From positions 1 through 43,096 of the forward strand of contig JBMZAX010000015.1 of the NCBI GenBank assembly GCA_049611805.1: a stretch of 43,096 bases of DNA, given 5' to 3'. Every line of letters starts with the position of its first letter. The first letter of the stretch is position 1. Positions 16,538 through 25,209 of the stretch are shown here, in pieces. A program made the position numbers and the translations under genes. The stretch is from UBA7378 sp049611805 (GTDB lineage Bacteria > Pseudomonadota > Alphaproteobacteria > RS24). Under the pieces are notes generated by a model. It had not been told where the DNA came from. It worked only from the letters and a program-made list of their open reading frames with translations, and did not search any database.

Positions 16538-17977
16538 ATGCGGCTGGGCGCGCTTCTTTACACATTGGGTTTTGGCGGGGCCATGCTTGCCATGTGCATG
16601 TTGGTGCCCCTGATTGTCGCCATTGCCGAGGGCCATTGGGCGCATGCGCGAAACTTCACCATGGGCCTGACGCTGACAACATTTGTTTCCGGCGCGATGA
16701 TTATTTCCGGCCTGCCGACGCGGCGTCTGCCGGCACGCAATATCGAATTGCTGGCGGTTATGCTTCTGTTCTGGTTCGTGCTGCCGGTTCTGGCGTCGAT
16801 CCCGCTGACCGGTGCCGTTCAGGTGCGCAGTTTCATGGCCGGCTATTTTGAGGCCGTGTCGGGTTTGACGACCTCCGGCGGCGGGGTGATTGTCTATCCC
16901 CAGCTTGAGGATTCCCCGATTTTGGTCTGGCGCGCATTGCTCGGCTGGCTGGGGGGTTTGTGGACACTTGTTTTCGCCGTCGCTGTGCTGGCGCCCTTTG
17001 CCATAGGCGGCCTGTCGCTGGTGGGCAGCCCGCTTTTGCAGCATGATGAGGATGCCGCGCTGTCATCACGGCTGGGGCGTCCCATGCGCTTTATTTTCCC
17101 ATATTATCTGGCGCTCACAATGCTGGGCGTTATCGGCATGGCGGCCGGTGGCGACGGGTTTATCGCTTCGTTCTGCATGGCTCTGTCGGGCATATCCGGA
17201 ACCGGCACAAGCGTTGTATCGGGCAGTGTTTATGACGCATTTTCGCTGCTGTCGCAGTTGTCTCTGGCAAGTTTGTGCATGTTCAGCGCCTTCAGCCTGC
17301 CCGCCCTCATAGCCATGACGCAGATGCAATCGGCGAAACTCTTTCGTGAAACCGAGTTCAAAGTGCTGCTCGCCATAATTTTCAGCTTTGCCGTGATTTC
17401 CGCGCTGACCCAAGGCGGGGAGAGTTATTTCGCGCTGGTTTTTCAAGCCATCAGCCTTGCAACGACAGCGGGGTTCAACTTTCTGCCGGCGGATAGTTTG
17501 AGCAATTGGCCGGTTTTATGGGTCATGTTGCCGGTCTTCATTGGCGGCATGGGGCTTTCCATGGCGGGCGGTATCAAGATTAACCGCGCCATTCTGGTTG
17601 GCCGCGAACTGGCAAGCGAATTGCGCCGTCTGGCCTATCCGTCTTCTGTCAGCGTTACGCGCATGCGGGGGCGGGCGGTCGATATGGCCGATTTCAGCGC
17701 GACATGGGCCTATATGGCGATATTCATTCTGATGACCGCCGGCGCAATTATTGTGCTGGGCGCGCTGGGGCTGGAGATGGAAGCTGTCTGGGCAATTACG
17801 CTGGGCGGGTTGACCAATTCGCTGGCGATTGTGCCGCATCTGGGCTTCGACACAAGCTTTGCGGCGATGGGCGGTGCGACACAATTATTCATCATTGTGC
17901 TGATGATTGCGGGGCGAATTGAATTACTTGTGCTATTAGTGATATTCAGTGCCCGATTCCGGCGCCTCTTGCGCTGA
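16538..17977 (+). CDS. trkH: Trk/Ktr potassium transporter subunit TrkH
   Basis: A 479-residue polytopic inner-membrane protein with about ten to twelve hydrophobic segments arranged as four M1-P-M2 repeats. The four selectivity loops can be read as SGLTTSGG (about 107-114), SGISGTGTS (about 216-224), TTAGFNF (about 308-314) and GLTNSLAIV (about 426-434), each with its conserved Gly. It forms the potassium pore gated by TrkA. trkA and trkH are adjacent and co-oriented, and dat follows 14 bases after the stop. Confidence 0.93.
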   Translation: MRLGALLYTLGFGGAMLAMCMLVPLIVAIAEGHWAHARNFTMGLTLTTFVSGAMIISGLPTRRLPARNIELLAVMLLFWFVLPVLASIPLTGAVQVRSFMAGYFEAVSGLTTSGGGVIVYPQLEDSPILVWRALLGWLGGLWTLVFAVAVLAPFAIGGLSLVGSPLLQHDEDAALSSRLGRPMRFIFPYYLALTMLGVIGMAAGGDGFIASFCMALSGISGTGTSVVSGSVYDAFSLLSQLSLASLCMFSAFSLPALIAMTQMQSAKLFRETEFKVLLAIIFSFAVISALTQGGESYFALVFQAISLATTAGFNFLPADSLSNWPVLWVMLPVFIGGMGLSMAGGIKINRAILVGRELASELRRLAYPSSVSVTRMRGRAVDMADFSATWAYMAIFILMTAGAIIVLGALGLEMEAVWAITLGGLTNSLAIVPHLGFDTSFAAMGGATQLFIIVLMIAGRIELLVLLVIFSARFRRLLR

Positions 17978-17990
17978 TTATGGAGTATGC

Positions 17991-18848
17991 ATGTCTCGCA
18001 TTGCCTATGTAGACGGTGTTTATCAACCGATAGATATGCCCGGCATTCATGTCGAGGATCGCGGCTATCAGTTTGCCGATGGCGTTTACGAGGTTTGCGC
18101 GGTTCATAATGCGCGCCTGATTGACGAAGAGGCACATCTTGACCGTCTGGAGCGTTCCCTCGCGGAACTGAGCATTGCCGCCCCGATGAGCCGCGCGGCC
18201 ATGAAAATCGTGGTGCGCGAAACGCTGGCCCGCAACCGCATTCGCAATGGCATTGTCTATATGCAGGTTACGCGCGGGGTCGCCAGTCGCGAGCATAATT
18301 ATCCCGCCGGATTGAAACCCGTTCTGGTTGTCACCGCGCGCCATACTGACCCGGCGCGGCGTGCCTCGGTGTTGCGCGATGGCATCAGTGTTGTCACCGT
18401 GCCGGATCAACGCTGGGCGCGTTGCGATATCAAATCGATTTCCCTGCTGCCCAATGTGCTGGCGCGGCAAGCGGCCAAAGACAGGGGCGTGCAGGAAGCA
18501 TGGCAGGTGGATGCAGACGGGATGGTGACCGAGGGCGCGGCGACAAATGCATGGATTGTCGACAGTGCCGGCGTTTTGCGCACGCGGCCCGCGGATGGCG
18601 GAATTCTCAACGGAATTGTGCGCCAGACCATTATCGGATTGCTGGATGAACTGGATTTGACCTTCGAAGAACGCGCTTTCAGCGTCGAGGAAGCACTGTC
18701 GGCACGCGAGTGTTTTTCGACCGCTTCGACCCTTGCAGTGTTTCCGGTTGTCAGTATTGACGGGCAAAATATCGGTGACGGCAAACCGGGTGCGGTCGCG
18801 CGCCAAATTGTTAATCAGTATGATCAACACTCATTAATTGAAATTTAG
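17991..18848 (+). CDS. dat: D-amino-acid transaminase (PLP class IV)
   Basis: A 285-residue fold-type IV PLP enzyme. It has YVDGVYQPIDMPGIHVEDRG at the N-terminus, catalytic Lys148 in RCDIKSISLLPNVLA, and VTEGAATNAW (Glu near 181, phosphate/PLP binding). Known role: interconversion of D-alanine and D-glutamate with their keto acids, supplying D-amino acids for peptidoglycan. A branched-chain or aminodeoxychorismate-lyase relative is a less likely alternative. The ATG at 17991 has a TGGAG site just upstream. Frame-open codons before it overlap trkH and are rejected. It is part of the ntrYX-trkAH-dat-hfq run. Confidence 0.85.
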   Translation: MSRIAYVDGVYQPIDMPGIHVEDRGYQFADGVYEVCAVHNARLIDEEAHLDRLERSLAELSIAAPMSRAAMKIVVRETLARNRIRNGIVYMQVTRGVASREHNYPAGLKPVLVVTARHTDPARRASVLRDGISVVTVPDQRWARCDIKSISLLPNVLARQAAKDRGVQEAWQVDADGMVTEGAATNAWIVDSAGVLRTRPADGGILNGIVRQTIIGLLDELDLTFEERAFSVEEALSARECFSTASTLAVFPVVSIDGQNIGDGKPGAVARQIVNQYDQHSLIEI

Positions 18849-18871
18849 TATATAAAACAACCAAAAGTTGT

Positions 18872-18885
18872 GTAATATTTATTAC
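18872..18885. promoter_or_regulatory. Inverted repeat in hfq leader
   Basis: GTAATA-TT-TATTAC is a 6-bp inverted repeat 67 bases before the hfq ATG, in an AT-rich dip between dat and hfq (18849-18951). This gap is a plausible site for an hfq promoter or an autoregulatory element. I see no convincing -35/-10 pair. Confidence 0.3.
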
Positions 18886-18951
18886 GCGCATAGTGAATTG
18901 GGGAGAGACGCGCAATCCTTCACTCTTCCCTCAATAAATTGGGCCTTACCC

Positions 18952-19182
18952 ATGACAACAAGTTCAACATCAAATCTCGAAGACGCATTTCTTTCCCACG
19001 TTTGTGAACAGAAAATGCCGCTTACGATTTTCCTCGTGAACGGTGTCAAACTTCAGGGTTCAATCACATGGATTGACGTAAATTCCATGTTGTTGAGTCG
19101 TGACGGACATTCCCAGCTTGTTTACAAGCATGCGATTTCGACGATCATGCCGAATAGTCCGGTCGAAATTACCGAAGCGTAA
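18952..19182 (+). CDS. hfq: RNA chaperone Hfq
   Basis: A 76-residue Sm-like protein. The Sm1 motif is at about 22-48 (MPLTIFLVNGVKLQG), and Sm2 contains the hallmark YKHAIST (58-64). The hexameric ring binds small RNAs and mRNAs and mediates their pairing. The ATG at 18952 is chosen because it gives the normal short N-terminus. The frame is open for 28 further codons upstream without family similarity. The C-terminal tail is very short, as in other Alphaproteobacteria. Convergent with mazG, with only 13 bases between the stops. The hflX that often lies after hfq is absent. Confidence 0.96.
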   Translation: MTTSSTSNLEDAFLSHVCEQKMPLTIFLVNGVKLQGSITWIDVNSMLLSRDGHSQLVYKHAISTIMPNSPVEITEA

Positions 19183-19195
19183 GTTAAAAACGTAT

Positions 19196-19984
19196 CTATC
19201 GGCTGTGGGACTTTGCCTGTTCCCACTTTTGCTCCATCTCCGCCAAGGAGAGCGTGTCGAGATCGGCATTTTTTTCCATCCATTTGAACCTTGCCGTGAA
19301 TTTCGCATTGGTGCTGCGAATGGCGGCTTCGGGGTCGACGCCCAGATGCCGGGCGAGATTGGCAATCACGAATAAAATATCGCCCAACTCATCCTCAAGC
19401 CGGGCCTTGTCGGCATTTTGGGCGCGCATCTCGCGGCGCAATTCTTCTATTTCTTCATCGAGTTTGGCGAAAATGGGTTCTGCCGCGTTCCAGTCAAAGC
19501 CGACGCGGGCGGCGCGGCGTTGCAATTTCACGGCGCGCGACAGACCGGGCAGGGCGGCGGGCACATCATCCAGCAGGCCGGCTTCCTGATTTGCCGATTT
19601 TTCCGCCCGCTCGCGCGCTTTGATGTCTTCCCAGTTGGATTTGACCGCATCCGCGCTGGCAACCTCAATGTCGCCAAATACATGCGGGTGTCGGCGTTCC
19701 ATTTTGTCGGAGATGGTCGCCGCCACATCGAAAAAATTGAAATGACCGGCTTCCTCCGCCATTTGCGCGTGGAACACCACCTGCAACAACAAATCGCCCA
19801 GTTCATCTTTGAGCGTTGTCATATCGCCGGTTTCAATGGCGTCTGCCACCTCGTAAGCCTCTTCAATCGTGTAGGGCGCGATTGACGCGAAGGTCTGTTC
19901 AATATCCCACGGGCACCCGGTTTCGGGGTCGCGCAGGGCTTTCATAATGTCCAGAATACGAAGCAGCTGGGCAGTATCGGTCAT
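19196..19984 (-). CDS. mazG: Nucleoside triphosphate pyrophosphohydrolase MazG
   Basis: A 262-residue protein with two MazG domains. The N-terminal one carries EEAYEVADAI and, about 20 residues on, DELGDLLLQVVFHAQ, which form the EExxE...ExxD magnesium site (about residues 36-75). The C-terminal one carries EEIEELRREM and EDELGDILFVIANLAR (about 173-215). It hydrolyses (d)NTPs to NMP and PPi, cleaning the nucleotide pool and modulating ppGpp-linked survival in some bacteria. In related genomes it follows hfq-hflX. Here it faces hfq tail to tail. Confidence 0.93.
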   Translation of the reverse strand: MTDTAQLLRILDIMKALRDPETGCPWDIEQTFASIAPYTIEEAYEVADAIETGDMTTLKDELGDLLLQVVFHAQMAEEAGHFNFFDVAATISDKMERRHPHVFGDIEVASADAVKSNWEDIKARERAEKSANQEAGLLDDVPAALPGLSRAVKLQRRAARVGFDWNAAEPIFAKLDEEIEELRREMRAQNADKARLEDELGDILFVIANLARHLGVDPEAAIRSTNAKFTARFKWMEKNADLDTLSLAEMEQKWEQAKSHSR

Positions 19985-20087
19985 GGGATTTCTTCTCCGT
20001 GGAATGCCGGCGCTCTGAAGTTTAGGCTTGCGCGCGAAGCCGGCTTGGCTTAGGGATTTGTTAAGTGTTTAAGAATAAATAAAAAAC

Positions 20088-21899
20088 ATGCACGAACAAA
20101 ATTTACAAACAAATGATGGGCCAACCCAAGCCGAACGCAGCCATATTACCGGGCTTTTAACCGACCGGAAACTCGATCAGGCAGCGCGTTTCACCGAACA
20201 GTTGGTTGACAAATATCCCGGCCAGAAAACCTTGCAGTTCAGCCTGGCTCTCATTCATATCGTCGCCAAAGACCACGCGCTGGCCGTGCCGATTCTGACC
20301 GAGCTTGCGGCGCAAGACCCAGCCGATTTGCAGGTTACCAAACATCTGGCGATTTGCCATACGGAGTTGGAAGACCATCGCAATGCTTTGCCCGCCTATT
20401 TGAAATGGCTGGAAGCCGAACCCGACAATCTGGAAGCCCTGTGCGGTGCCGGCTCAGCCTATAATGCCATCGAAATGTATCATAAGGCGGCCGAATATCT
20501 GGAAAAAGCCAATCGGCTTGCGCCGGACCATGATGAAATTGCCGAAGTTCTGGCGAACACCTATCTGGAAGGGCGCCATTATGACGATGCCGAGCGCCGT
20601 TATCGGCAATTGCTGGCCGAACAGCGCCCAAATGACGGCAGGGTGATGCTTAATCTCGCCGACAGTCTTTCGAATTTGAACCGAACCGAAGAGGCGCTTG
20701 AGTGGTGCGACAGGGCGATTAATCAAAAAGCCCACAAACAGTCGGCACATGTGATGAAGGCCAGAATTTACGGCACGCTTGGCGATGTGAAATCCGCCCG
20801 CACGCAATACCGCTCGGCTTTGCGCATCGAGGCTGACGCGCTGCCGCCGCTTGCGGGCCTTATTCAATTGGAAAAGGTGACCGCGCGCCATCAACCGATT
20901 GTCGATAAGCTGAAAAAGCAATTTTCAAAGCGCAGCCTTGGCTTGAAGCAGCGCGCCATTGCCGGTTTTGCACTGGGGAAGGCGGCCCATGACCGCGGCG
21001 ACCCGAAAGAAGCGTTCACCTATTTCAAGAAAAGCAACGCCTTTCTTGAGCAAGACGGCCCCTATGAGGAATACCGCGCGGAATTGCGCTTCAATACGCT
21101 GAAACATATTTTCGGGCCGGTTGATTTTCACAATCTCGACCCGAATGAGGCGCATGTCAAAACCACGCCGCAGGACAAGAAACTGATTTTTGTCGTCGGC
21201 ATGCCGCGATCGGGCACATCGCTGACCGAGCAGATATTGTCCAGTCACTCCGCCGTGCATGGCGCCGGTGAGTTGAACTTCATGAACGAGATTACCGAAG
21301 AGTTAATGTATTACTTCACGCAACAGCCGGAAGTTAAGCTGAACGACCGCGCTTTTGGCTCAATCGGGCGCGATTATATGGACAAAATCAACGCACTGGG
21401 CGTTGACGAGCCTTATGTTGTCGACAAACTGCCGCATAATTTCATGCGTCTGGGCTTCATCCGGGCGGCGTTTCCCGATGCGCGCATCATTCACACAAAC
21501 CGCGACCCGATGGCCGTGTGCTGGTCGAATTATCAGCGCTTTTTCCCGGCAAAAGGCATGAATTTCGGCAATAATCTGGAAGCATTGGGCCGTTATTACA
21601 AGCTTTACGCCGATCTTATGGGGTTTTGGCGCAAAAAATTCGGCGAGACAATGTATGAGCTGGATTATGACCGCCTGACCAAGAACCAAGAGGGTGAAAC
21701 ACGCGCGCTTCTGGAATTTTGCGGGCTTGAGTTTGAAGCGGGAACCTTGTCGTTTCACGAAAATGTGCGGCCGGTGCGAACCGCCAGTCAGGAGCAGGTG
21801 CGGCGTAAAATGTATACCGGCAGCACGCAAGCCTGGCGTGCCTATGAGCCATATTTCAAACCGTTGATGGAGATATTGGACGTTAAACCCGCGGATTGA
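20088..21899 (+). CDS. TPR-repeat sulfotransferase
   Basis: A 603-residue fusion of tetratricopeptide repeats (about 15-300, roughly seven TPR-like units) with a sulfotransferase domain (about 365-590). The sulfotransferase 5'-phosphosulfate loop is VVGMPRSGTSLTEQIL (Met372-Thr377 core), and IIHTNRDPMAVCWSNYQRFF fits the 3'-phosphate site. There is no signal peptide, so it should be cytoplasmic. Known: such proteins transfer sulfate from PAPS, and the TPR part probably selects a protein or glycan acceptor. The substrate is unknown and there is no neighbouring glycan or PAPS gene. Single gene, divergent from mazG, with its own terminator. Confidence 0.85.
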   Translation: MHEQNLQTNDGPTQAERSHITGLLTDRKLDQAARFTEQLVDKYPGQKTLQFSLALIHIVAKDHALAVPILTELAAQDPADLQVTKHLAICHTELEDHRNALPAYLKWLEAEPDNLEALCGAGSAYNAIEMYHKAAEYLEKANRLAPDHDEIAEVLANTYLEGRHYDDAERRYRQLLAEQRPNDGRVMLNLADSLSNLNRTEEALEWCDRAINQKAHKQSAHVMKARIYGTLGDVKSARTQYRSALRIEADALPPLAGLIQLEKVTARHQPIVDKLKKQFSKRSLGLKQRAIAGFALGKAAHDRGDPKEAFTYFKKSNAFLEQDGPYEEYRAELRFNTLKHIFGPVDFHNLDPNEAHVKTTPQDKKLIFVVGMPRSGTSLTEQILSSHSAVHGAGELNFMNEITEELMYYFTQQPEVKLNDRAFGSIGRDYMDKINALGVDEPYVVDKLPHNFMRLGFIRAAFPDARIIHTNRDPMAVCWSNYQRFFPAKGMNFGNNLEALGRYYKLYADLMGFWRKKFGETMYELDYDRLTKNQEGETRALLEFCGLEFEAGTLSFHENVRPVRTASQEQVRRKMYTGSTQAWRAYEPYFKPLMEILDVKPAD

Positions 21900-21931
21900 C
21901 CGCGTTTGGCGTGGGGGGCGTGGTCTTTTTT
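21899..21931 (+). terminator. Intrinsic terminator after TPR-sulfotransferase
   Basis: ACCGCG (21899-21904) pairs with CGTGGT (21919-21924) with one G-U pair, followed by a T6 run (21926-21931). The stem starts at the last base of the stop codon. A perfect palindrome ATAATATATATTAT lies a little further on (21961-21974), in an AT-rich gap that holds nothing else recognisable. Confidence 0.5.
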
Positions 21932-22027
21932 ACCGCACAATTCCCAGTCCCTAAATTCGCATAATATATATTATGACAAATAAAATATCAGGGAATGCCA
22001 CCATATATAGGCGCGCACTCAAATATA

Positions 22028-22663
22028 TCATTCGCAGGACGGCAAGTCGGCACAGGTATAATGGATCGTATTGCTGGTGCCCGACCCTTCACAGCTTTTC
22101 CACCCGTCCGAATTTCTGCGCTTGACCCGCTTGTTGGAGCCAAAATTGCAACTATTGCCGGTGGTGCATTTACCGTTGCCACACGCGACACTTTAGGAAA
22201 TATCCGGATCATCGGTTGACCAGTGGAACAAGGAATAAGTCGTTGTCCCCAGTGAGTCATGCTCGGATTTTGTTGCCAGACGCCCCCCTTTGGCCCGACA
22301 CGCATTCTGCGCGGTGACGACATCTTCGCTGGAGCCATTATTATACCGCTTCTTGCCATTGGTCGCATCGGCAATCGCAGTTTGAACATCATAGGTCTTG
22401 GTGATGTCCACCGTATAGGCGGGCGTGTAAATATCCAGCGCCATGCGTATGGTTGCCGACTGGCTGCCCGTGCCGGAATAGCCCGCCGGAATAACCAGAT
22501 TATTGCTTGCAATCGTCCAATCGGTCGGGCCGGACTGCAATGTGCATGTCCATTGTGGGTGCCCGCATGTGGAAGGCAAATCCAGATTGACCGCTGTCGT
22601 ACACCCGGAGGCCGGAGGAGCCGACGGTGTCGGCACAACGGCATTGTCGGCGACCGTGACCAT
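22028..22663 (-). pseudogene. Cysteine-rich hypothetical ORF broken by an in-frame TAA
   Basis: The frame opens at ATG 22663 and runs 156 residues to TAA at 22195-22193. It then continues open for 54 more codons to TGA at 22030-22028. Both parts are rich in Cys and small polar residues: SGCTTAV, STCGHPQWTC and QNACRAKGGRLAT before the stop, and VACGNGKCTTGNSC and CADLPSC after it. The joined product (about 210 residues) looks like one extracellular disulfide-rich domain. It lacks a signal peptide and starts mid-domain, so the 5' end also seems lost. RAKGGRLATKSEH recalls segments of secreted or tail/pilus-tip proteins, but I cannot assign a family. It lies 28 bases after the MBL gene. A short intact 156-residue gene is the alternative. 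Confidence 0.5.
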
Positions 22664-22691
22664 TTAATTGGTTTCTTTTCCAAGGATGCAG

Positions 22692-23534
22692 TTAGGCGGA
22701 TTTGTTTTTATCTTGGGTTTGTTGCCCAATTGCCTGACTTTCGGCAAACTCCATGCCGTCATAGGCCGGACAGACGTTTTCCGGCAATTCGCCGGTCAGG
22801 GTTTCGTAATCCATATCAATGTGCAAATTGGTCAAAATCGCCCGTCGGGGTTTGATTTTTTCAATCATTTCGAGTGTTTTTTCGAGATGAAAATGCGTCG
22901 GGTGCGGTGTGCGGCGCAAGGCATCAACGACCCAGACATCGAGGTCGCGCAATGCGTCTTCGCTTTCTTCCGGCAGGTCGCTAATGTCACTGGAATAGGC
23001 GACATTTCCAATACGGAACCCCAGGGAGTCGATGCGCCCGTGAATTTGCCTGAAGGGGATGGCGGAGAGTGCGCCCCCTGCCCCGTCCACGGCAATCTCC
23101 GAATAGGGAATATCGATACGATTGTCTTCCAATATGGAGGGATAATCGCTGCCGCGTATTTGGTTGAAGCAATATCCGAAGCGTTTGGTCAGTGTTTGTG
23201 CGGTCGCGGTGTCCATCCAGACCTTGATGCGCGCGCGGCGGGCATAGACCATGGCGCGCAGATCATCAATGCCGTGGGTCTGGTCGGCATGGTCATGAGT
23301 ATATAAAACCCCGTCCAGCCAATCCGTGCCTGCATCAATGAGCTGGTCGCGCATGTCGGGAGATGTATCAATAAGTAGATTGGTTGCGCCATCGGTTCCG
23401 GTTTTCGTAACCAGCATCGAACACCGCGTTCGTCGGTTTTTTGGATTATTGGCGTCGCAATCGCCCCAATCGCCATGAATGCGCGGAACACCACCTGACG
23501 ACCCGCATCCCAAAATACGAAATGTAACCGGCAT
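22692..23534 (-). CDS. MBL-fold metallo-hydrolase, PhnP-like
   Basis: A 280-residue metallo-beta-lactamase-fold enzyme with LYTHDHADQTHGIDDLR. His80, His82, Asp84 and the later His87 form the HxHxDH metal site, and further ligands are probably the Asp in SSDISD and the His in NLHIDM. The N-terminus RILGCGSSGGVPRIHGDWGDCD is typical of the PhnP/phosphoribosyl cyclic phosphodiesterase branch. I chose the ATG at 23534 since longer frames overlap tatD. It lies 16 bases after tatD, the common alphaproteobacterial tatD-MBL pair that usually follows metG. Here the pair is about 11 kb away from metG. Confidence 0.88.
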   Translation of the reverse strand: MPVTFRILGCGSSGGVPRIHGDWGDCDANNPKNRRTRCSMLVTKTGTDGATNLLIDTSPDMRDQLIDAGTDWLDGVLYTHDHADQTHGIDDLRAMVYARRARIKVWMDTATAQTLTKRFGYCFNQIRGSDYPSILEDNRIDIPYSEIAVDGAGGALSAIPFRQIHGRIDSLGFRIGNVAYSSDISDLPEESEDALRDLDVWVVDALRRTPHPTHFHLEKTLEMIEKIKPRRAILTNLHIDMDYETLTGELPENVCPAYDGMEFAESQAIGQQTQDKNKSA

Positions 23535-23550
23535 CAGGTGATCTCGCGCA

Positions 23551-24339
23551 TTATTGGATTTCACGGTGTGGCGCTTTGGTAAACAGACGGTAGAAATTAT
23601 CCGTCGTGCGGGCGGCCAGCGTTTCAAAATCCGTGTCGAACAAACTTGCCAGCGCACCGGCGGTATCGGCCACGAAAGAAGGCTCGTTTCTTTTGCCGCG
23701 ATGGGGAACGGGCGCGAGATAGGGCGAATCCGTTTCCACCAGCAAACGGTCTTCCGGCACGGTCAAAATGGTCTGGCGCAACGTTTCGGCATTTTTGAAC
23801 GTGGCGATGCCGGAAATCGAGATGTAAAAGCCGATATCCAATGCGCGCTTGGCAAGCTCCGGCCCGGCGGTGAAACAATGAATGAGGCCGGGGAATGCGC
23901 CGTTTTTCATTTCGTCTTCCAAAATATCGGCCGTGTCTGTGTCGGCGTCGCGCGCATGAACGATCAGCGGCAAGCCGGTTTCGCGGGCGGCGGCGATATG
24001 CGCCCTGAAATTGCGTTGCTGGGCCTCGCGCGGGCTGTGCTCATAATAATAATCAAGGCCGGTCTCGCCAATGCCGACAACTTTCGGATGCGTCGACAGC
24101 CGGACTATTTCCGATGCCGGTGTTTCGGGTTCGCTACCCGCCTCATGCGGATGAATGCCGACCGAACACACCACATCTTCATGGGCCTCGGCCAGCGCGA
24201 TGATTTTGTCGGCCAGCGTTATTTTGGTCGAGATTGTCACCATCAGGCCGACACCGGCAGCGCGTGCGCGCGTCAATACGGCCTCGCGATCGGCGTCGAA
24301 ATCTTCGAAATCCAAATGACAATGGCTGTCTACAAGCAT
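23551..24339 (-). CDS. TatD-family metal-dependent hydrolase
   Basis: A 262-residue TIM-barrel hydrolase. The metal-binding start is LVDSHCHLDF (His6, His8), with GIGETGLDYYYE (Glu ligand), a His in IVHARDAD and HCFTAG, and ETDSPYLAP near the end (Asp ligand). Known role: TatD proteins are 3'-5' DNA exonucleases or D-aminoacyl-tRNA deacylase-like hydrolases in DNA repair and turnover. It is co-transcribed with the MBL gene, and the SDR gene upstream ends 24 bases before its start on the same strand. The ATG at 24339 gives the exact family N-terminus. Confidence 0.92.
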   Translation of the reverse strand: MLVDSHCHLDFEDFDADREAVLTRARAAGVGLMVTISTKITLADKIIALAEAHEDVVCSVGIHPHEAGSEPETPASEIVRLSTHPKVVGIGETGLDYYYEHSPREAQQRNFRAHIAAARETGLPLIVHARDADTDTADILEDEMKNGAFPGLIHCFTAGPELAKRALDIGFYISISGIATFKNAETLRQTILTVPEDRLLVETDSPYLAPVPHRGKRNEPSFVADTAGALASLFDTDFETLAARTTDNFYRLFTKAPHREIQ

Positions 24340-24363
24340 GAATGGTTCCTTAAATATGCATCC

Positions 24364-25149
24364 TTAAATATATTGTCCGTCATCGACCGTCAGTGTCGTG
24401 CCGGTAATGCCCTTACCCAGCGGCCCGGCCAGCAATAAAATAGCACCATCCAGATCGCTTTGTTCCGCCAGTCTGCGGCGCGGAAAGCTGTTGATCTGTT
24501 TCTGCCCGCCTTCGGTTTCCCACCAGAAGTCATTAATCTCCGTTTCGATATACCCCGGACAGAGCGCATTTACATTTATATCATAACGCGCCCATTCGCG
24601 CGCCAGCCCCCGCGTCATCATCACAAGGGCTGATTTTGACACGCAATAGGGCGTGGCTCCGGGCAGAACTTTTAACCCGCCGACAGAAGCAATATTAATA
24701 ACACGCCCGGCCTGCCCTTTTTCGATAAGCGGGCGGGCAAATTCGGTCGCCAGAAAAAACGGCGCATCCAGATTGGTGGTGAGAACCCGGCTGAATTCTT
24801 CCGGCGTGGTTTCAAGCGCGGGCTTTGAAATATTCATGCCAGCATTATTGACGAGAATATCCGGCGTCCAGCCGCGTGCGTTCAGGCTTTCATAGAAATC
24901 GGCCAATCCGTCCAGCCGGGTCACGTCCAGCGTCTCGTTCAAAACCTCGCCGCCTGCTTCGGTAATTTCGTCAGCAAGGGCGGCCAGCCGGTCGGCGCGG
25001 CGCGCCGTAATAATTATCCGCGCGCCTGCCGCCGCCAGAACCCGCGCAAACCGCACGCCAAGCCCGGAACTCGCGCCGGTAATCAGCGCGGTTTTTCCTT
25101 GCAAATTCTGCTCGATATTAATCGTTTCGGCGTGGGTTGGTTTTTCCAT
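24364..25149 (-). CDS. SDR-family oxidoreductase
   Basis: A 261-residue short-chain dehydrogenase/reductase. It has TGASSGLG (24-31) for dinucleotide binding, NNAG (101-104), the catalytic Ser in NIASVGG (about 155), Tyr168 and Lys172 in YCVSK, and PGYIETEI after the active site. It is closest in pattern to FabG-like or 3-hydroxyacyl/gluconate dehydrogenase members, with unknown substrate. ATG 25149 is chosen because longer open frames run through the divergent FrnE-like gene. It shares a 60-base divergent promoter region with that gene and lies upstream of tatD-MBL on the same strand. Confidence 0.88.
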   Translation of the reverse strand: MEKPTHAETINIEQNLQGKTALITGASSGLGVRFARVLAAAGARIIITARRADRLAALADEITEAGGEVLNETLDVTRLDGLADFYESLNARGWTPDILVNNAGMNISKPALETTPEEFSRVLTTNLDAPFFLATEFARPLIEKGQAGRVINIASVGGLKVLPGATPYCVSKSALVMMTRGLAREWARYDINVNALCPGYIETEINDFWWETEGGQKQINSFPRRRLAEQSDLDGAILLLAGPLGKGITGTTLTVDDGQYI

Positions 25150-25209
25150 AATGCGTTTCCTTTGACACAAGACACCCTTGTTTGCCACACTCACAAGCAG
25201 GAGAGCAAT

